Positions 20,289-29,728 of a DNA stretch of 64,000 bases are shown in pieces; positions within the stretch are counted from its first letter, which is position 1; every line of letters begins with the position of its first letter. The stretch covers positions 1,302,001-1,366,000 of the forward strand of contig NZ_CP023695.1 of NCBI RefSeq assembly GCF_008704395.1, read 5' to 3'. The position numbers and the translations under genes are program-made. The notes under the pieces were generated by a model. That model was not told the DNA's origin. It did not search any database and saw only the letters and a program-made list of their open reading frames with translations. Source of the stretch: Streptomyces alboniger. Lineage in GTDB: Bacteria; Actinomycetota; Actinomycetes; Streptomycetales; Streptomycetaceae.

Positions 20289-22076
20289 TCAGGCCTCCTT
20301 CGGGTCGACAGGGCCAACGGAGGAGCCGGGGGCGCGGCGGGACCGGCGGATCGGGGGCTTGATGCCGAGCCGCTTGGGGTCGAAGCCGGACCACGGGTGA
20401 CCGCTCGCGAAGAACTTCTTGCGTGCCATGAGCGTCATCAGGGGCTTGGTGAAGAAGAACACCACCACGACGTCGAGCAGCGTGGTCAGGCCGAGCGTGA
20501 ACGCGAAGCCCTGCACCTTGCCGACCGTGACGACGAAGAGCACGGCGGCGGCGAGGAACGACACGAAGTCGGAGACCAGGATGGTGCGCCGGGCGCGCGG
20601 CCAGGCCCGCTCGACGGCGGGGCGCAGCGTGCGTCCCTCGCGGACCTCGTCACGGACGCGTTCGAAGAAGACGATGAACGAGTCCGCCGTGATGCCGATC
20701 GCGACGATGGCACCGCAGACCGCGGGCAGGTTCAGCGCGAAGTGAATGGTCGGGCCGAGCAGCGTCATGATCGTGTACGTCAGGGCCGCCGAGACCAGGA
20801 GGCTCGCGATGGCGATGAGCGACAGGCCGCGGTAGTACACCACGAGGTAGATCACGACGAGCGCGAGGCCGATGGCGCCCGCGATCAGGCCCGCTTCCAG
20901 CTGCTCGCCACCGAGGGCCGGGCTGACCGTGGTGACGCTCTGCTCGTGGAAGGTGAGCGGCAGGGCGCCGTACGACAGGACGTTCGCGAGGTCCTTGGCG
21001 GAGTCCTGGGTGAAGCTGCCGGAGATCTCGGCGTTGGAGTTCAGGGTCGTGTTGACGCTGGGAGCCGAGACGACCTCGCCGTCCAGGACGATCGCGAACT
21101 GGTTCTGCGGGGGCTGCTGCTGCGAGAGCTTGCCCGTCGTCGCCGCGAACTTCTTCGAGCCGCCCTTGGTGAATTCCATGTTGACGACCCAGGCACCGGT
21201 CTGCTGGTTGATCGTCGCCTTGGCCTCGTCGACGTCCTTGCCGTTGACCTCGGCCGGGGCAAGGATGAACTTGTCCCACGTCTTGCCGTCGGGGCTCTTG
21301 CCGCAGGCGATGGTGGGCTCGGACGGCTTGACGCCCTTGCCGGCCGCGGCGCGCGCCTTCTTGTCCGTGCAGTCCAGCTTGGTGAACTGCTCCTGGAGCT
21401 TGGCGGTGGCCGGGTCCGGGGCGGGCGTCTCGTCCTTCTTCTTGCCGTCCTCACCGTCCTTGGCCTTGCCGGACGGCGTCGGGTCCGCCTTCAGGGCCTC
21501 ACTGACGGCGCGGCCCTGGGGCGACGCGGAGGAGCTGGGGGAGTTCGCGGCGTCCTTGTCGGTGGGCTTGTCCGTCGCCTTGTCGGTGGCCTTGTCCTTG
21601 TCGGTGGACTTGTCCTTGTCCTTCTCCTTGTCCGTCCCGGACGAGGGGGTGTCGGACGGAGTCGGCTCGCCGGGGGCCTGAGTGATCACCGGACGGAAGT
21701 AGAGCTGAGCGGTCGTGCCGACCTGATCGCGCGCCTGCTTCTCGTTCGTCCCCTTGGGGATGTTGACGATGATGTTGCGATCGCCCTGGGTCTGGACCTC
21801 GGCCTCGGAGACACCCAGGCCGTTGACACGGTTGTTGATGATGTCAACGGCGGTGTTCATGTTGGTCGGGTTGATCGCGTTCTTCTGGCCCGGCTCGTTC
21901 CTCGCCTCGAGCGTGATGCTCGTACCACCCGCGAGGTCGATGCCCAGGCGCGGTGTGGTGTGTCCGGAAAGGAACATCCCCCCGGTCAGCGCCACGAGGG
22001 CGATCAGGATGAAGACCAGTGCGCGGCCCGGCTTGCCCGGTGCGCTCTGCCTTCGGCCCTTCTTCGGTGCTGCCAC
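20289..22076 (-). CDS. secD: Protein translocase subunit SecD
   Basis: 595 residues from the GTG at 22076 (ribosome site AGGGAG); upstream codons have no Sec-like content. Conserved parts are the first helix, LGIDLAGGTSITLEA, the P1 domain in the extracytoplasmic loop, and the C-terminal helices with AIGITADSFIVFFERVRDE. The loop carries an unusual 95-residue hydrophilic insertion (DNA 21420-21690) with a Lys/Asp/Thr repeat (TDKDKATDKATDKPTDKD), not present in E. coli SecD. It works with SecF and YajC. Confidence 0.96.
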   Translation of the reverse strand: MAAPKKGRRQSAPGKPGRALVFILIALVALTGGMFLSGHTTPRLGIDLAGGTSITLEARNEPGQKNAINPTNMNTAVDIINNRVNGLGVSEAEVQTQGDRNIIVNIPKGTNEKQARDQVGTTAQLYFRPVITQAPGEPTPSDTPSSGTDKEKDKDKSTDKDKATDKATDKPTDKDAANSPSSSASPQGRAVSEALKADPTPSGKAKDGEDGKKKDETPAPDPATAKLQEQFTKLDCTDKKARAAAGKGVKPSEPTIACGKSPDGKTWDKFILAPAEVNGKDVDEAKATINQQTGAWVVNMEFTKGGSKKFAATTGKLSQQQPPQNQFAIVLDGEVVSAPSVNTTLNSNAEISGSFTQDSAKDLANVLSYGALPLTFHEQSVTTVSPALGGEQLEAGLIAGAIGLALVVIYLVVYYRGLSLIAIASLLVSAALTYTIMTLLGPTIHFALNLPAVCGAIVAIGITADSFIVFFERVRDEVREGRTLRPAVERAWPRARRTILVSDFVSFLAAAVLFVVTVGKVQGFAFTLGLTTLLDVVVVFFFTKPLMTLMARKKFFASGHPWSGFDPKRLGIKPPIRRSRRAPGSSVGPVDPKEA

Positions 22077-22192
22077 CTTCTCGTTCTCCCTGTCCAACCG
22101 CCCGGCATCCGGTCCGGCCCCGAACGGTGCGGGGAGGTTCCGGGCGGGCGGCCATGAAGTGGTGTCGAGATTCGGCGCGAAATGCACGTGAT

Positions 22193-22235
22193 CCGGGGCC
22201 CGTGGTGCGCGAGCGGCGCGCCCCACGGGCCCCGG
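22193..22235 (-). terminator. Strong hairpin between yajC and secD
   Basis: A perfect 13-bp GC stem (22193-22205 with 22223-22235), with a further short stem possible in the 17-base loop, just past the yajC stop. It may end some transcripts after yajC and so set the yajC to secD ratio. Confidence 0.6.
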
Positions 22236-22241
22236 CCGTGG

Positions 22242-22706
22242 CTACTTCGCGTCGGACTCGCCGTCGGTCTTCTTCGGCTGCGCGTCGTCGGCCTCGGCGG
22301 CCGCGTCCTTCTTGCCGAGGTCGATGCGCGAGTCGTCGGAGGCGGCGGGCTCGTCGGTCTCGGTCAGGGAGGAGGCGTCGTCCGGAACGACGGGGGTGTC
22401 CTCGTCCTCGTTCAGGTCGGCCTCGGTGCCGTGCACGATGCGGTTGTACTCGTCGTCCGCGAGGACGGCACCGATCGCGTTCTTCGCGTAAACCGCGTGG
22501 ACACCGGGGGCCACCTCAAGGAGGACGGCGTCGTCGTGGACCTCCTTGACGGTGGCGTACATGCCCCCGATCGTGCGGATGCCGGTGCCGGGCTGCATCT
22601 CGTTACGCATCTGCGCGGCGGCCTGCTGCTTCTTCTTGGCCGACCGGGTCATCAGGAACATGGCCCCGATGAGCACGATGAACGGGAGGAGGGTCACGAT
22701 ATTCAC
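22242..22706 (-). CDS. yajC: Preprotein translocase subunit YajC
   Basis: 154 residues from the GTG at 22706. One membrane helix at the start (IVTLLPFIVLIGAMFLM), then the conserved YajC domain (QMRNEMQPGTGIRTIGGMYATVKEV) and a long acidic tail rich in Asp/Glu/Ala, about 60 residues longer than in E. coli. It is an accessory of SecDF. Confidence 0.95.
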   Translation of the reverse strand: MNIVTLLPFIVLIGAMFLMTRSAKKKQQAAAQMRNEMQPGTGIRTIGGMYATVKEVHDDAVLLEVAPGVHAVYAKNAIGAVLADDEYNRIVHGTEADLNEDEDTPVVPDDASSLTETDEPAASDDSRIDLGKKDAAAEADDAQPKKTDGESDAK

Positions 22707-22793
22707 GGGACGGAGTTTCCTTCGCACGACCGCGCGGGTAAGCGGCCTGATGGATGGGGGTGGGCACGCCGCCCGCAAAGGCGGCGTCGGCGG

Positions 22794-22823
22794 AGTCTAA
22801 GCGAGTCCGCACCTAACGAACAA
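22794..22823 (-). promoter_or_regulatory. Promoter for yajC-secD-secF-apt
   Basis: Minus strand: TTGTTC (22823-22818), an 18-base spacer, TAGACT (22799-22794). A good match to the housekeeping consensus of Streptomyces, 88 bases before the yajC start. Confidence 0.6.
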
Positions 22824-22904
22824 CGCTCAGCATGGCACCGCAGTTCCTGAGCAGGCGAGTATCCGCGCCGTTCTCCCCCCGCTCGCGGCGCTGTCCCGCC
22901 GCCA

Positions 22905-24002
22905 TCACGTCCCGAACAGGTCCTGCTGACCCTTACCACCCGTGCGGCTCGGCGGCACCAGGTCCAGATGCGCCCAGGCCGCGGGCGTCGCGACGCGGCC
23001 GCGGGGAGTGCGGGCGAGCAGTCCCTCCCGTACGAGGAAGGGCTCGGCGACCTCCTCGACGGTCTCGCGCTCCTCCCCCACGGCGACCGCGAGGGTCGAC
23101 AGGCCGACGGGCCCGCCGCCGAACAGCTTCAGCAGGGCCTCCAGGACGGCACGGTCGAGGCGGTCGAGGCCGCGTCCGTCGACCTCGTAGACCGCGAGGG
23201 CCGCGCCCGCGATGTCGCGGTCGATCACACCGTCGGCCTTGACCTGAGCGTAGTCCCGCACGCGGCGCAGCAGGCGGTTGGCGATACGGGGCGTGCCGCG
23301 CGAGCGGCCCGCGATTTCGGCGGCGCCGGCCGGGTCGATCTCCACGTCGAGCAGCTGGGCGGAGCGGTGGACGACGCGCTCCAGCTCCGCGGGTTCGTAG
23401 AACTCCATGTGCGCGGTGAAGCCGAAGCGGTCGCGCAGCGGCGGCGGCAGCAGGCCCGCGCGCGTGGTGGCGCCGACCAGGGTGAAGGGCGGCAGTTCGA
23501 GCGGGATGGCGGTGGCGCCGGGGCCCTTGCCGACGATGACGTCGACACGGAAGTCCTCCATCGCCATGTACAGCATCTCCTCGGCGGGCCGCGACATGCG
23601 GTGGATCTCGTCGAGGAAGAGGACCTCGCCCTCCTGGAGGGAGGAGAGGATCGCCGCGAGGTCGCCCGCGTGCTGGATGGCGGGGCCGCTGGTGATGCGG
23701 ATGGGGGCGCCCATCTCGGCGGCGATGATCATCGAGAGGGTCGTCTTGCCGAGGCCGGGGGCCCCGGAGAGCAGGACGTGGTCGGCGGTGGCGCCCCGCG
23801 CGCGGGCCGCCCGCAGGACGAGGTCGAGCTGTTCGCGGACCTTCTCCTGGCCGATGAACTCGCCCAGGTCCTTGGGGCGCAGGGCGGCCTCGACGGCCTG
23901 GTCCTCGCCGTCGGCGCCGGAGTCCACCAGCCGCTCCGTGGCGGGTCCGACGAGCCGCTCGGCCGCGCCGTCGGCGTCGTCGGTCGTGTCGTCCCAGTTC
24001 AT
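22905..24002 (-). CDS. ruvB: Holliday junction branch-migration ATPase RuvB
   Basis: 365 residues from the ATG at 24002. AAA+ motor that pulls DNA through the RuvA tetramer. Walker [10 protein letters not shown], Walker B LFLDEIHR, sensor GATTRAG, arginine finger region LRDRFGF and the C-terminal winged helix ([19 protein letters not shown]). It has about 20 extra N-terminal residues relative to E. coli. The 50-base gap to ruvA suggests one ruvC-ruvA-ruvB transcript. Confidence 0.97.
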   Translation of the reverse strand: MNWDDTTDDADGAAERLVGPATERLVDSGADGEDQAVEAALRPKDLGEFIGQEKVREQLDLVLRAARARGATADHVLLSGAPGLGKTTLSMIIAAEMGAPIRITSGPAIQHAGDLAAILSSLQEGEVLFLDEIHRMSRPAEEMLYMAMEDFRVDVIVGKGPGATAIPLELPPFTLVGATTRAGLLPPPLRDRFGFTAHMEFYEPAELERVVHRSAQLLDVEIDPAGAAEIAGRSRGTPRIANRLLRRVRDYAQVKADGVIDRDIAGAALAVYEVDGRGLDRLDRAVLEALLKLFGGGPVGLSTLAVAVGEERETVEEVAEPFLVREGLLARTPRGRVATPAAWAHLDLVPPSRTGGKGQQDLFGT

Positions 24003-24052
24003 GCGGTGTGCCTCGCGATGCGGTTCAGGGGGGCGGCGGGTGTGTGCGGGTG

Positions 24053-24664
24053 CTAGCGGGTGCGGTTCAGGGTCTGGAGCGCCGCCTTGAGGAGCCGGCC
24101 CACCTGCGGGGTCCCCTCGGTCGCCTCGGCCTGCGGGGCGACGGCGGCGACGGCCTCGTCGGCCTCGCGCGTGGCGTACCCGAGGCCGATCAGCGCGGCG
24201 TGCAACTGGTCGCGCCAGCCGGAGGTGACGGCCGTGCCGATGGCGGGGCCGCCGGTGCCGAGCGGCTCGCCGAGGCGGTCCTTGTACTCCAGGAGCAGCT
24301 TCTGGGCGCCCTTCTTGCCGATGCCCGGAACGGCGGTCAGCGCCTTCTCGTCGCCGGTGGAGACAGCGCGGCGCAGGGCGTCGGGGCTGTGTACCGCGAG
24401 CATGGCCTGGGCCAGTCGCGGACCGACGCCGCTGGCGGTCTGGAGCAGTTCGAAGGTCTGCCGCTCGTCGTCGTCCGCGAAGCCGTAGAGCGTCAGGGAG
24501 TCCTCGCGGACGACCAGGGAGGTGGCGAGCTTGGTCTGCTGGCCGACGCGGAGGGTGGACAGGGTGTTCGGCGTGCACTGGACGGCCATGCCGATGCCGC
24601 CGACCTCGACCACCGCGGTATCGGGGGCGAGGGCGGCGACGGGGCCGCTGACGAAGGCGATCAT
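24053..24664 (-). CDS. ruvA: Holliday junction binding protein RuvA
   Basis: 203 residues. It begins [21 protein letters not shown], the usual OB-fold start, contains two helix-hairpin-helix regions ([13 protein letters not shown] and [13 protein letters not shown]) and ends with domain III that contacts RuvB ([16 protein letters not shown]). Its ATG overlaps the ruvC stop (ATGA). Confidence 0.97.
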   Translation of the reverse strand: MIAFVSGPVAALAPDTAVVEVGGIGMAVQCTPNTLSTLRVGQQTKLATSLVVREDSLTLYGFADDDERQTFELLQTASGVGPRLAQAMLAVHSPDALRRAVSTGDEKALTAVPGIGKKGAQKLLLEYKDRLGEPLGTGGPAIGTAVTSGWRDQLHAALIGLGYATREADEAVAAVAPQAEATEGTPQVGRLLKAALQTLNRTR

Positions 24665-25263
24665 GCGGTACGGCCTTTCTGCGCTGTGGGGGTTCGTGCG
24701 GCGTGCGGGGCCGCTGCCTGCTGGAGGCGGTTCTGGGACGCTGCCTGCTGGAGGCGGTTCTGGGCGACGGCCTGCTGGAGGCGGTTCTGCGCGGGGGCGC
24801 GCCAGATGTGGCAGATGGCGAGCGCGAGGGCGTCCGCGGCGTCGGCGGGCCTGGGCGGCGCGTCGAGCCGCAGCAGACGGGTCACCATGGCGCCCACCTG
24901 CGCCTTGTCGGCGCGGCCGCTGCCGGTGACGGCGGCCTTGACCTCGCTCGGGGTGTGCAGGGCGACAGGGATGCCGCGGCGGGAGGCGCAGAGCATGGCG
25001 ACGGCGCTGGCCTGGGCGGTGCCCATGACCGTACGCACGTTGTGCTGGCTGAACACCCGCTCCACGGCGAGGACTTCGGGGCTGTGCTCGTCGAGCCACT
25101 GCTCGATGCCCTGCTCGATGGCGACCAGCCGGTGGCCCAACTCGGCGTCGGCCGGGGTCCGTACGACACCGACGCCGCGCATGGTCAAAGGGCGTCCGGC
25201 GACTCCGTCGACGACCCCCACACCGCACCGGGTCAGCCCCGGGTCGACCCCCAGCACCCGCAC
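24661..25263 (-). CDS. ruvC: Holliday junction resolvase RuvC with a repeat tail
   Basis: 200 residues from the GTG at 25263, chosen because [14 protein letters not shown] is the universal N-terminus and a GGGGG stretch precedes it. Catalytic acids D7, E68, D141 and D144 are all present, so it should cut Holliday junctions. After the conserved fold ends near residue 156 there is a tail with three copies of a 9-residue repeat (QNRLQQAxx) and then a basic Ala/Thr-rich end. The tail is absent from E. coli RuvC. Coupled to ruvA by a four-base overlap. Confidence 0.96.
   Translation of the reverse strand: MRVLGVDPGLTRCGVGVVDGVAGRPLTMRGVGVVRTPADAELGHRLVAIEQGIEQWLDEHSPEVLAVERVFSQHNVRTVMGTAQASAVAMLCASRRGIPVALHTPSEVKAAVTGSGRADKAQVGAMVTRLLRLDAPPRPADAADALALAICHIWRAPAQNRLQQAVAQNRLQQAASQNRLQQAAAPHAARTPTAQKGRTA
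24717..24789. repeat. 27-bp tandem repeat, three copies, inside ruvC
   Basis: The 19-base block CCTGCTGGAGGCGGTTCTG starts at 24717, 24744 and 24771, exactly 27 bases apart, encoding QNRLQQA repeats in the RuvC tail. Confidence 0.95.
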
Positions 25264-25322
25264 GACAGCCCCCACTTCTTCGCTCACCTGTTTGTGCAGG
25301 CTATCGGCTCGCACTGACAACG

Positions 25323-25360
25323 CGACGGGCCGACAGGGGCGTGTCCCCGTCGGCCCGTCG
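25323..25360 (-). terminator. Terminator after yebC
   Basis: A 12-bp stem (25323-25334 with 25349-25360) topped by a GGGG/CCCC inner stem, 27 bases past the yebC stop and before ruvC. Confidence 0.75.
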
Positions 25361-25386
25361 TCGCATACGCGTCACATCCGCGTGTG

Positions 25387-26139
25387 TCAGGCGTCCACCT
25401 TGGCCATGACCTCGTCGGAGACGTCGAAGTTGGCGAAGACGTTCTGCACGTCGTCGCTGTCCTCCAGGGCGTCGATCAGCTTGAAGATCTTCCGGGCACC
25501 CTCTTCGTCCAGCTCGACCTGCATGGTCGGGACGAAGTTGGCGTCGGCCGAGTCGTAGTCGATGCCGGCGTCCTGGAGGGCGGTGCGGACCGCGACCAGG
25601 TCGGTGGCCTCGCTGAGGACCTCGAAGGTCTCGCCGAGGTCGTTGACCTCTTCGGCGCCCGCGTCGAGGACCGCGCCGAGCACGTCGTCCTCGGTCAGCT
25701 CACCCTTGGGGACGATGACGACGCCCTTGCGGTTGAAGAGGTACGAGACGGAGCCCGGGTCGGCCATCGAGCCGCCGTTGCGCGTCATGGCGACGCGGAC
25801 GTCGGACGCGGCGCGGTTGCGGTTGTCGGTGAGGCACTCGATGAGCACCGCGACGCCGTTCGGGCCGTAACCCTCGTACATGATCGTCTCGTAGTCGGCG
25901 CCACCGGCTTCGAGGCCGGCGCCGCGCTTGACCGCGGAGTCGATGTTCTTGTTCGGGACCGAGCTCTTCTTGGCCTTCTGGATGGCGTCGAAGAGCGTCG
26001 GGTTGCCGGACACGTCGGCGCCGCCCGTGCGGGCCGCGACCTCGATGTTCTTGATCATCTTCGCGAAGAGCTTGCCGCGCTTGGCGTCGATCACGGCCTT
26101 CTTGTGCTTCGTCGTAGCCCATTTAGAGTGGCCGGACAT
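25387..26139 (-). CDS. YebC/PmpR family protein
   Basis: 250 residues, standard length. It starts [20 protein letters not shown], the family signature, with [18 protein letters not shown] in the middle. The family has been described as transcriptional regulators and, more recently, as ribosome factors that help with polyproline-type stalls. Conserved neighbour of ruvC and of pdxT in Actinobacteria. Confidence 0.96.
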   Translation of the reverse strand: MSGHSKWATTKHKKAVIDAKRGKLFAKMIKNIEVAARTGGADVSGNPTLFDAIQKAKKSSVPNKNIDSAVKRGAGLEAGGADYETIMYEGYGPNGVAVLIECLTDNRNRAASDVRVAMTRNGGSMADPGSVSYLFNRKGVVIVPKGELTEDDVLGAVLDAGAEEVNDLGETFEVLSEATDLVAVRTALQDAGIDYDSADANFVPTMQVELDEEGARKIFKLIDALEDSDDVQNVFANFDVSDEVMAKVDA

Positions 26140-26217
26140 CTGCCTGTCTCCTTCGCGTTACCCAACAACCAGTACGAACTCTCCCAGACCTCAAGGCTCC
26201 GGGGATCCCCGCAGATC

Positions 26218-26823
26218 CTACAAGGATCCCGCGCGGGGGTTACCCCGCGCCATCTCCACGAACAGAGCGTGGACCCGGTGGTCGCCGGTCAGCTCCGGGT
26301 GGAACGACGTGGCGAGCGCGTTGCCCTGGCGCACGGCGACGATGTGGCCCGCGTGCTCGGCCAGCACCTCGACCTGCGCGCCGACCGACTCGACCCAGGG
26401 CGCCCGGATGAAGACGCCCTCGACCGGGTCGCCCTCGATGCCCTTGATGTCGACGGCCGCCTCGAAGGATTCGTTCTGCCGTCCGAAGGCGTTGCGCCGC
26501 ACGATCATGTCGATGCCGCCCACCGTCTCCTGCCCCGAGCGCGGGTCGAGGATCTTGTCGGCGAGCATGATCATGCCCGCGCAGGTGCCGTAGACCGGCA
26601 TGCCGTCGCGCACACGCGCGCGGAGGGGCTCGAGAAGGCCGAAGAGAGCGGCCAGCTTGGAGATCGTGGTGGACTCGCCACCGGGGATGACCAGGCCGTC
26701 GACCTCGGCGAGTTCTTCGGGGCGCCGCACCGGCCTGGCCACGGCGTCCGCCGAGGCCAGGGCGATCAGGTGCTCCCGTACGTCCCCCTGGAGGGCGAGG
26801 ACGCCCACTACGGGAGTGGTCAT
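26218..26823 (-). CDS. pdxT: PLP synthase glutaminase subunit PdxT
   Basis: 201 residues. It releases ammonia from glutamine for PdxS. Class I glutaminase triad: C81 in [12 protein letters not shown]175 and E177 in TSFHPELTG; also IPGGEST (residues 47-52). Its ATG shares one base with the pdxS TAA (TAATG), so the two subunits are translationally coupled. Confidence 0.97.
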   Translation of the reverse strand: MTTPVVGVLALQGDVREHLIALASADAVARPVRRPEELAEVDGLVIPGGESTTISKLAALFGLLEPLRARVRDGMPVYGTCAGMIMLADKILDPRSGQETVGGIDMIVRRNAFGRQNESFEAAVDIKGIEGDPVEGVFIRAPWVESVGAQVEVLAEHAGHIVAVRQGNALATSFHPELTGDHRVHALFVEMARGNPRAGSL

Positions 26824-27737
26824 TACCAGCCTCGGTTCGCGTAGCGCTCGGTCTCCGGCAGGGTGTCGCAGTTGATGCCGACCATGGCCTCGCCGAGGTT
26901 GCGGGAGGCGTCCGCGATGATCTTCGGGTCGTCGTAGAACGTGGTGGCCTTCACGATGGCCGCGGCGCGCTTGGCCGGGTCGCCGGACTTGAAGATGCCG
27001 GAGCCGACGAAGACGCCCTCGGCGCCGAGCTGACGCATCAGGGCGGCGTCGGCCGGGGTGGCGACGCCACCGGCGGAGAAGAGCACGACCGGCAGCTTGC
27101 CCAGCTCGGCGGTCTCCTTGACCAGCTCGTAGGGGGCGCGCAGGTCCTTGGCGGCGGCGTACAGCTCGTTGTTGTCGAAGCCGCGCAGCTTGGCGATCTC
27201 GTTCTTGATCTGGCGCAGGTGGCGGACGGCCTCGACGACGTTGCCGGTGCCGGCCTCGCCCTTGGAGCGGATCATGGCCGCGCCCTCGGCGATGCGGCGC
27301 AGGGCCTCGCCCAGGTTGGTGGCGCCGCACACGAACGGGGTCGTGAAGGCGAACTTGTCGCTGTGGTTGACCTCGTCGGCCGGGGTCAGGACCTCGGACT
27401 CGTCGATGTAGTCGACGCCGAGGGACTGGAGGACCTGGGCCTCGACGAAGTGGCCGATGCGGGACTTTGCCATGACCGGGATGGAGACGGCCTCGATGAT
27501 CTCTTCGATCATGTTCGGGTCGGACATCCGCGCCACGCCGCCGTCCTTGCGGATGTCGGCGGGCACCCGCTCCAGCGCCATGACGGCGACGGCGCCGGCG
27601 TCCTCGGCTATCTTCGCCTGCTCGGCGTTGACGACGTCCATGATCACGCCGCCCTTGAGCTGCTCGGCCATGCCGCGCTTCACGCGCGCGGTGCCGGTCT
27701 CGGGCGACGGGTTGCTGCTGGAGAGGGTGCTGGACAC
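26823..27737 (-). CDS. pdxS: PLP synthase subunit PdxS
   Basis: 304 residues. It makes pyridoxal 5'-phosphate from ribose 5-phosphate, glyceraldehyde 3-phosphate and ammonia. Conserved stretches [32 protein letters not shown] and [14 protein letters not shown] are present, with [12 protein letters not shown] near the end. GTG start. The gene is first in the pdxS-pdxT pair; the 189-base gap before it should hold the promoter. Confidence 0.97.
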   Translation of the reverse strand: MSSTLSSSNPSPETGTARVKRGMAEQLKGGVIMDVVNAEQAKIAEDAGAVAVMALERVPADIRKDGGVARMSDPNMIEEIIEAVSIPVMAKSRIGHFVEAQVLQSLGVDYIDESEVLTPADEVNHSDKFAFTTPFVCGATNLGEALRRIAEGAAMIRSKGEAGTGNVVEAVRHLRQIKNEIAKLRGFDNNELYAAAKDLRAPYELVKETAELGKLPVVLFSAGGVATPADAALMRQLGAEGVFVGSGIFKSGDPAKRAAAIVKATTFYDDPKIIADASRNLGEAMVGINCDTLPETERYANRGW

Positions 27738-27926
27738 GGAGTTGACCTCACTCGCTGAAGAAGGTTTCTACAGCTCCGAGGAAACTCCCGACTACCAGGC
27801 CACAGCAAGGGCCAATGGTTGACCGGTGGCTCATTTTCCGGGACGCGCCTGGTCCGTGCCGGGCTCGGCGGCCAGGCGCGGACGCGCAGGTCACACCGCT
27901 GACCGGCGCCGGATCGCCCGGCCCCG

Positions 27927-28472
27927 CTAAGAACCGGCCCGGTCGGCCAGCGCCACCGGCGGCTCGTCGTCCATCTCGAAGGCCATCGGGAACGGCGCGT
28001 GTCCCGCGAGGCGGAACCAGCGGACCTTGCGGTGCCTGCGCAGGGCACGGGCCGCGCGTACGGAGTCGTTGTGGAAGCGGCGGGCCATCGGCACCCGGCG
28101 CACGGACGCCGCCAGTTCGGTGGCCGCCTCGTCCCCGCCCGGAGCTTCGCGTACCGCCTCGACCTGCTGGATCTCACCGAAGATGGCCCGCAGCGCCTGG
28201 CTCAGCTCGCTCTCCGCGACCTCGCGCTGCTCCTCCTCCGCCTGCCGGGCCGCGTGCGCCGCCTCGTAGAGCACGATCGAGGCGGCGGGGTCGAGCACCC
28301 CCGAGGTGGCCAGCTCCTGGGCGACCGAGGCGCGGCGCAGCAGCTGCGCGTCGAGAGCGGCGCGCGAGGCGTCGATCCGCGCGTGCAGCCGGTCGAGCCG
28401 CCCGGCGGTCCAGCTCAGATAGAGGCCGATCGCCAGGAGGGCTACCGCGATCCAGATCAAGGTGGAGGTCAC
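27927..28472 (-). CDS. Single-pass membrane protein of unknown function
   Basis: 181 residues, GTG start. One N-terminal helix (about residues 4-20, TLIWIAVALLAIGLYLSW) leads to long charged helices (ARIDASRAALDAQLLRRASVAQELA), similar in layout to LemA-like proteins, then a C-terminal part with RRVPMARRFHNDSVRAARALRRH. The N(D)xR region (FHNDSVR) also recalls LemA proteins. A conserved neighbour of the PIM operon in Streptomyces; no function is assigned. Confidence 0.8.
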   Translation of the reverse strand: MTSTLIWIAVALLAIGLYLSWTAGRLDRLHARIDASRAALDAQLLRRASVAQELATSGVLDPAASIVLYEAAHAARQAEEEQREVAESELSQALRAIFGEIQQVEAVREAPGGDEAATELAASVRRVPMARRFHNDSVRAARALRRHRKVRWFRLAGHAPFPMAFEMDDEPPVALADRAGS

Positions 28473-28567
28473 GGACGCTCAGGCTAGTCGCCCCGCGCCC
28501 ACCGGTTCACCACCGGGCACCCCGATGCGGCCCGAGGCGCCCCAGGGCCCCCGTCCGCGGCGGACCC

Positions 28568-29728
28568 TCAGGTACGAGTGAGCCCGAACCGCGCCCGAAG
28601 ACCCGACCGCTCGTCCTCCGCGACCGAGGCCGCGCCGTCCGTCACCGTCTCGTACACCGCGAGGATGTCCGCGCCGACGGTCGACCAGTCGAAGCGCCGC
28701 ACGTGCGCGCTGCCGCGCTCCCGCAGCCCCTCACGGCGCTCGGGGTCGGCGAGGAGGCGTACCGCCGCCTTGGCGAGGGACTCCGCGTCCTCGTTGCCGA
28801 ACAGCTCGCCCGCCGCACCCTGGTCGAGCACCTGCGCGAAGGCGTCCAGGTCGCTGGCGAGCACGGGCGCGCCGGCGGACATCGCCTCGACGAGGATGAT
28901 CCCGAAGCTCTCGCCGCCGGTGTTCGGAGCGACGTACAGGTCGACGCTCCTCAGCAGCCGCGCCTTGTCCTCGTCGCTGACCATGCCGAGGAACTCCACG
29001 CGGGAGCGCAGCTCGTCCGGGAGCGAGGCCACCGCCTCCTCCTCGTCGCCGCGCCCGGCGACGAGGAGACGGGCGTTCGGCCGCTCGGCGAAGATCTGCG
29101 GCAGCGCCTTCATCAGGACCGGGAGTCCCTTGCGGGGCTCGTCGATGCGGCCGATGAAGCCGATGGTCTCCCCCTGCCACTCGGGCTTGGGCTCGGCCTT
29201 GGCGAAGAAGTCGACGTCGACGCCGTTGGGGATGACGACCGCGTCGCCGCCCAGGTGCTCCACGAGGGTCCGGCGCGCGTACTCGCTGACGGCGATGCGG
29301 GCGCTGATCTTCTCCAGGGCGGGCTGGAGGATCGGGTACGCGGCGATCATGGCCCGGGAGCGCGGGTTGGACGTGTGGAACGTCGCGACGATCGGGCCCT
29401 GCGCCGCCCAGCAGGTGAGCAGCCCGAGCGACGGCGACGTCGGCTCGTGGATGTGGATGACGTCGAAGGTGCCGTCGTGCAGCCAGCGGCGGACCCGCGC
29501 GGCCGACAGGAAGCCGAAGTTGAGCCGGGCGACCGAGCCGTTGTACGGCACGGGGACGGCCCGGCCCGCCGAGACGACGTACGGCGGGAGGGGGGTCTCG
29601 TCGTCGGCCGGGGCCAGGACGGAGACCTCGTGTCCGAGGCGGATCAGGTGCTCCGCCAGATCGCGGATGTGGAACTGGACGCCGCCCGGCACGTCCCAGG
29701 AGTACGGGCAGACGATGCCGATCTTCAC
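28568..29728 (-). CDS. pimA: Phosphatidylinositol alpha-mannosyltransferase, PimA-like (GT4)
   Basis: 386 residues from the GTG at 29728. It adds mannose from GDP-mannose to phosphatidylinositol on the inner face of the membrane. The N-terminal GIVCPYSWDVPGGVQFHIRD and GHEVSVLAP, the HIHEPTSPS loop and the ESFGIILVEAMSAG motif with the EX7E pair match PimA. The GTG overlaps the TGA of the acyltransferase gene upstream (GTGA), so the pgsA-acyltransferase-pimA series is coupled. Confidence 0.93.
   Translation of the reverse strand: MKIGIVCPYSWDVPGGVQFHIRDLAEHLIRLGHEVSVLAPADDETPLPPYVVSAGRAVPVPYNGSVARLNFGFLSAARVRRWLHDGTFDVIHIHEPTSPSLGLLTCWAAQGPIVATFHTSNPRSRAMIAAYPILQPALEKISARIAVSEYARRTLVEHLGGDAVVIPNGVDVDFFAKAEPKPEWQGETIGFIGRIDEPRKGLPVLMKALPQIFAERPNARLLVAGRGDEEEAVASLPDELRSRVEFLGMVSDEDKARLLRSVDLYVAPNTGGESFGIILVEAMSAGAPVLASDLDAFAQVLDQGAAGELFGNEDAESLAKAAVRLLADPERREGLRERGSAHVRRFDWSTVGADILAVYETVTDGAASVAEDERSGLRARFGLTRT

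Noticed and set aside
24717..24789. Possible CRISPR-like repeat array
   Set aside because: The repeats are contiguous 27-bp units in frame inside ruvC with no spacers and no cas genes.
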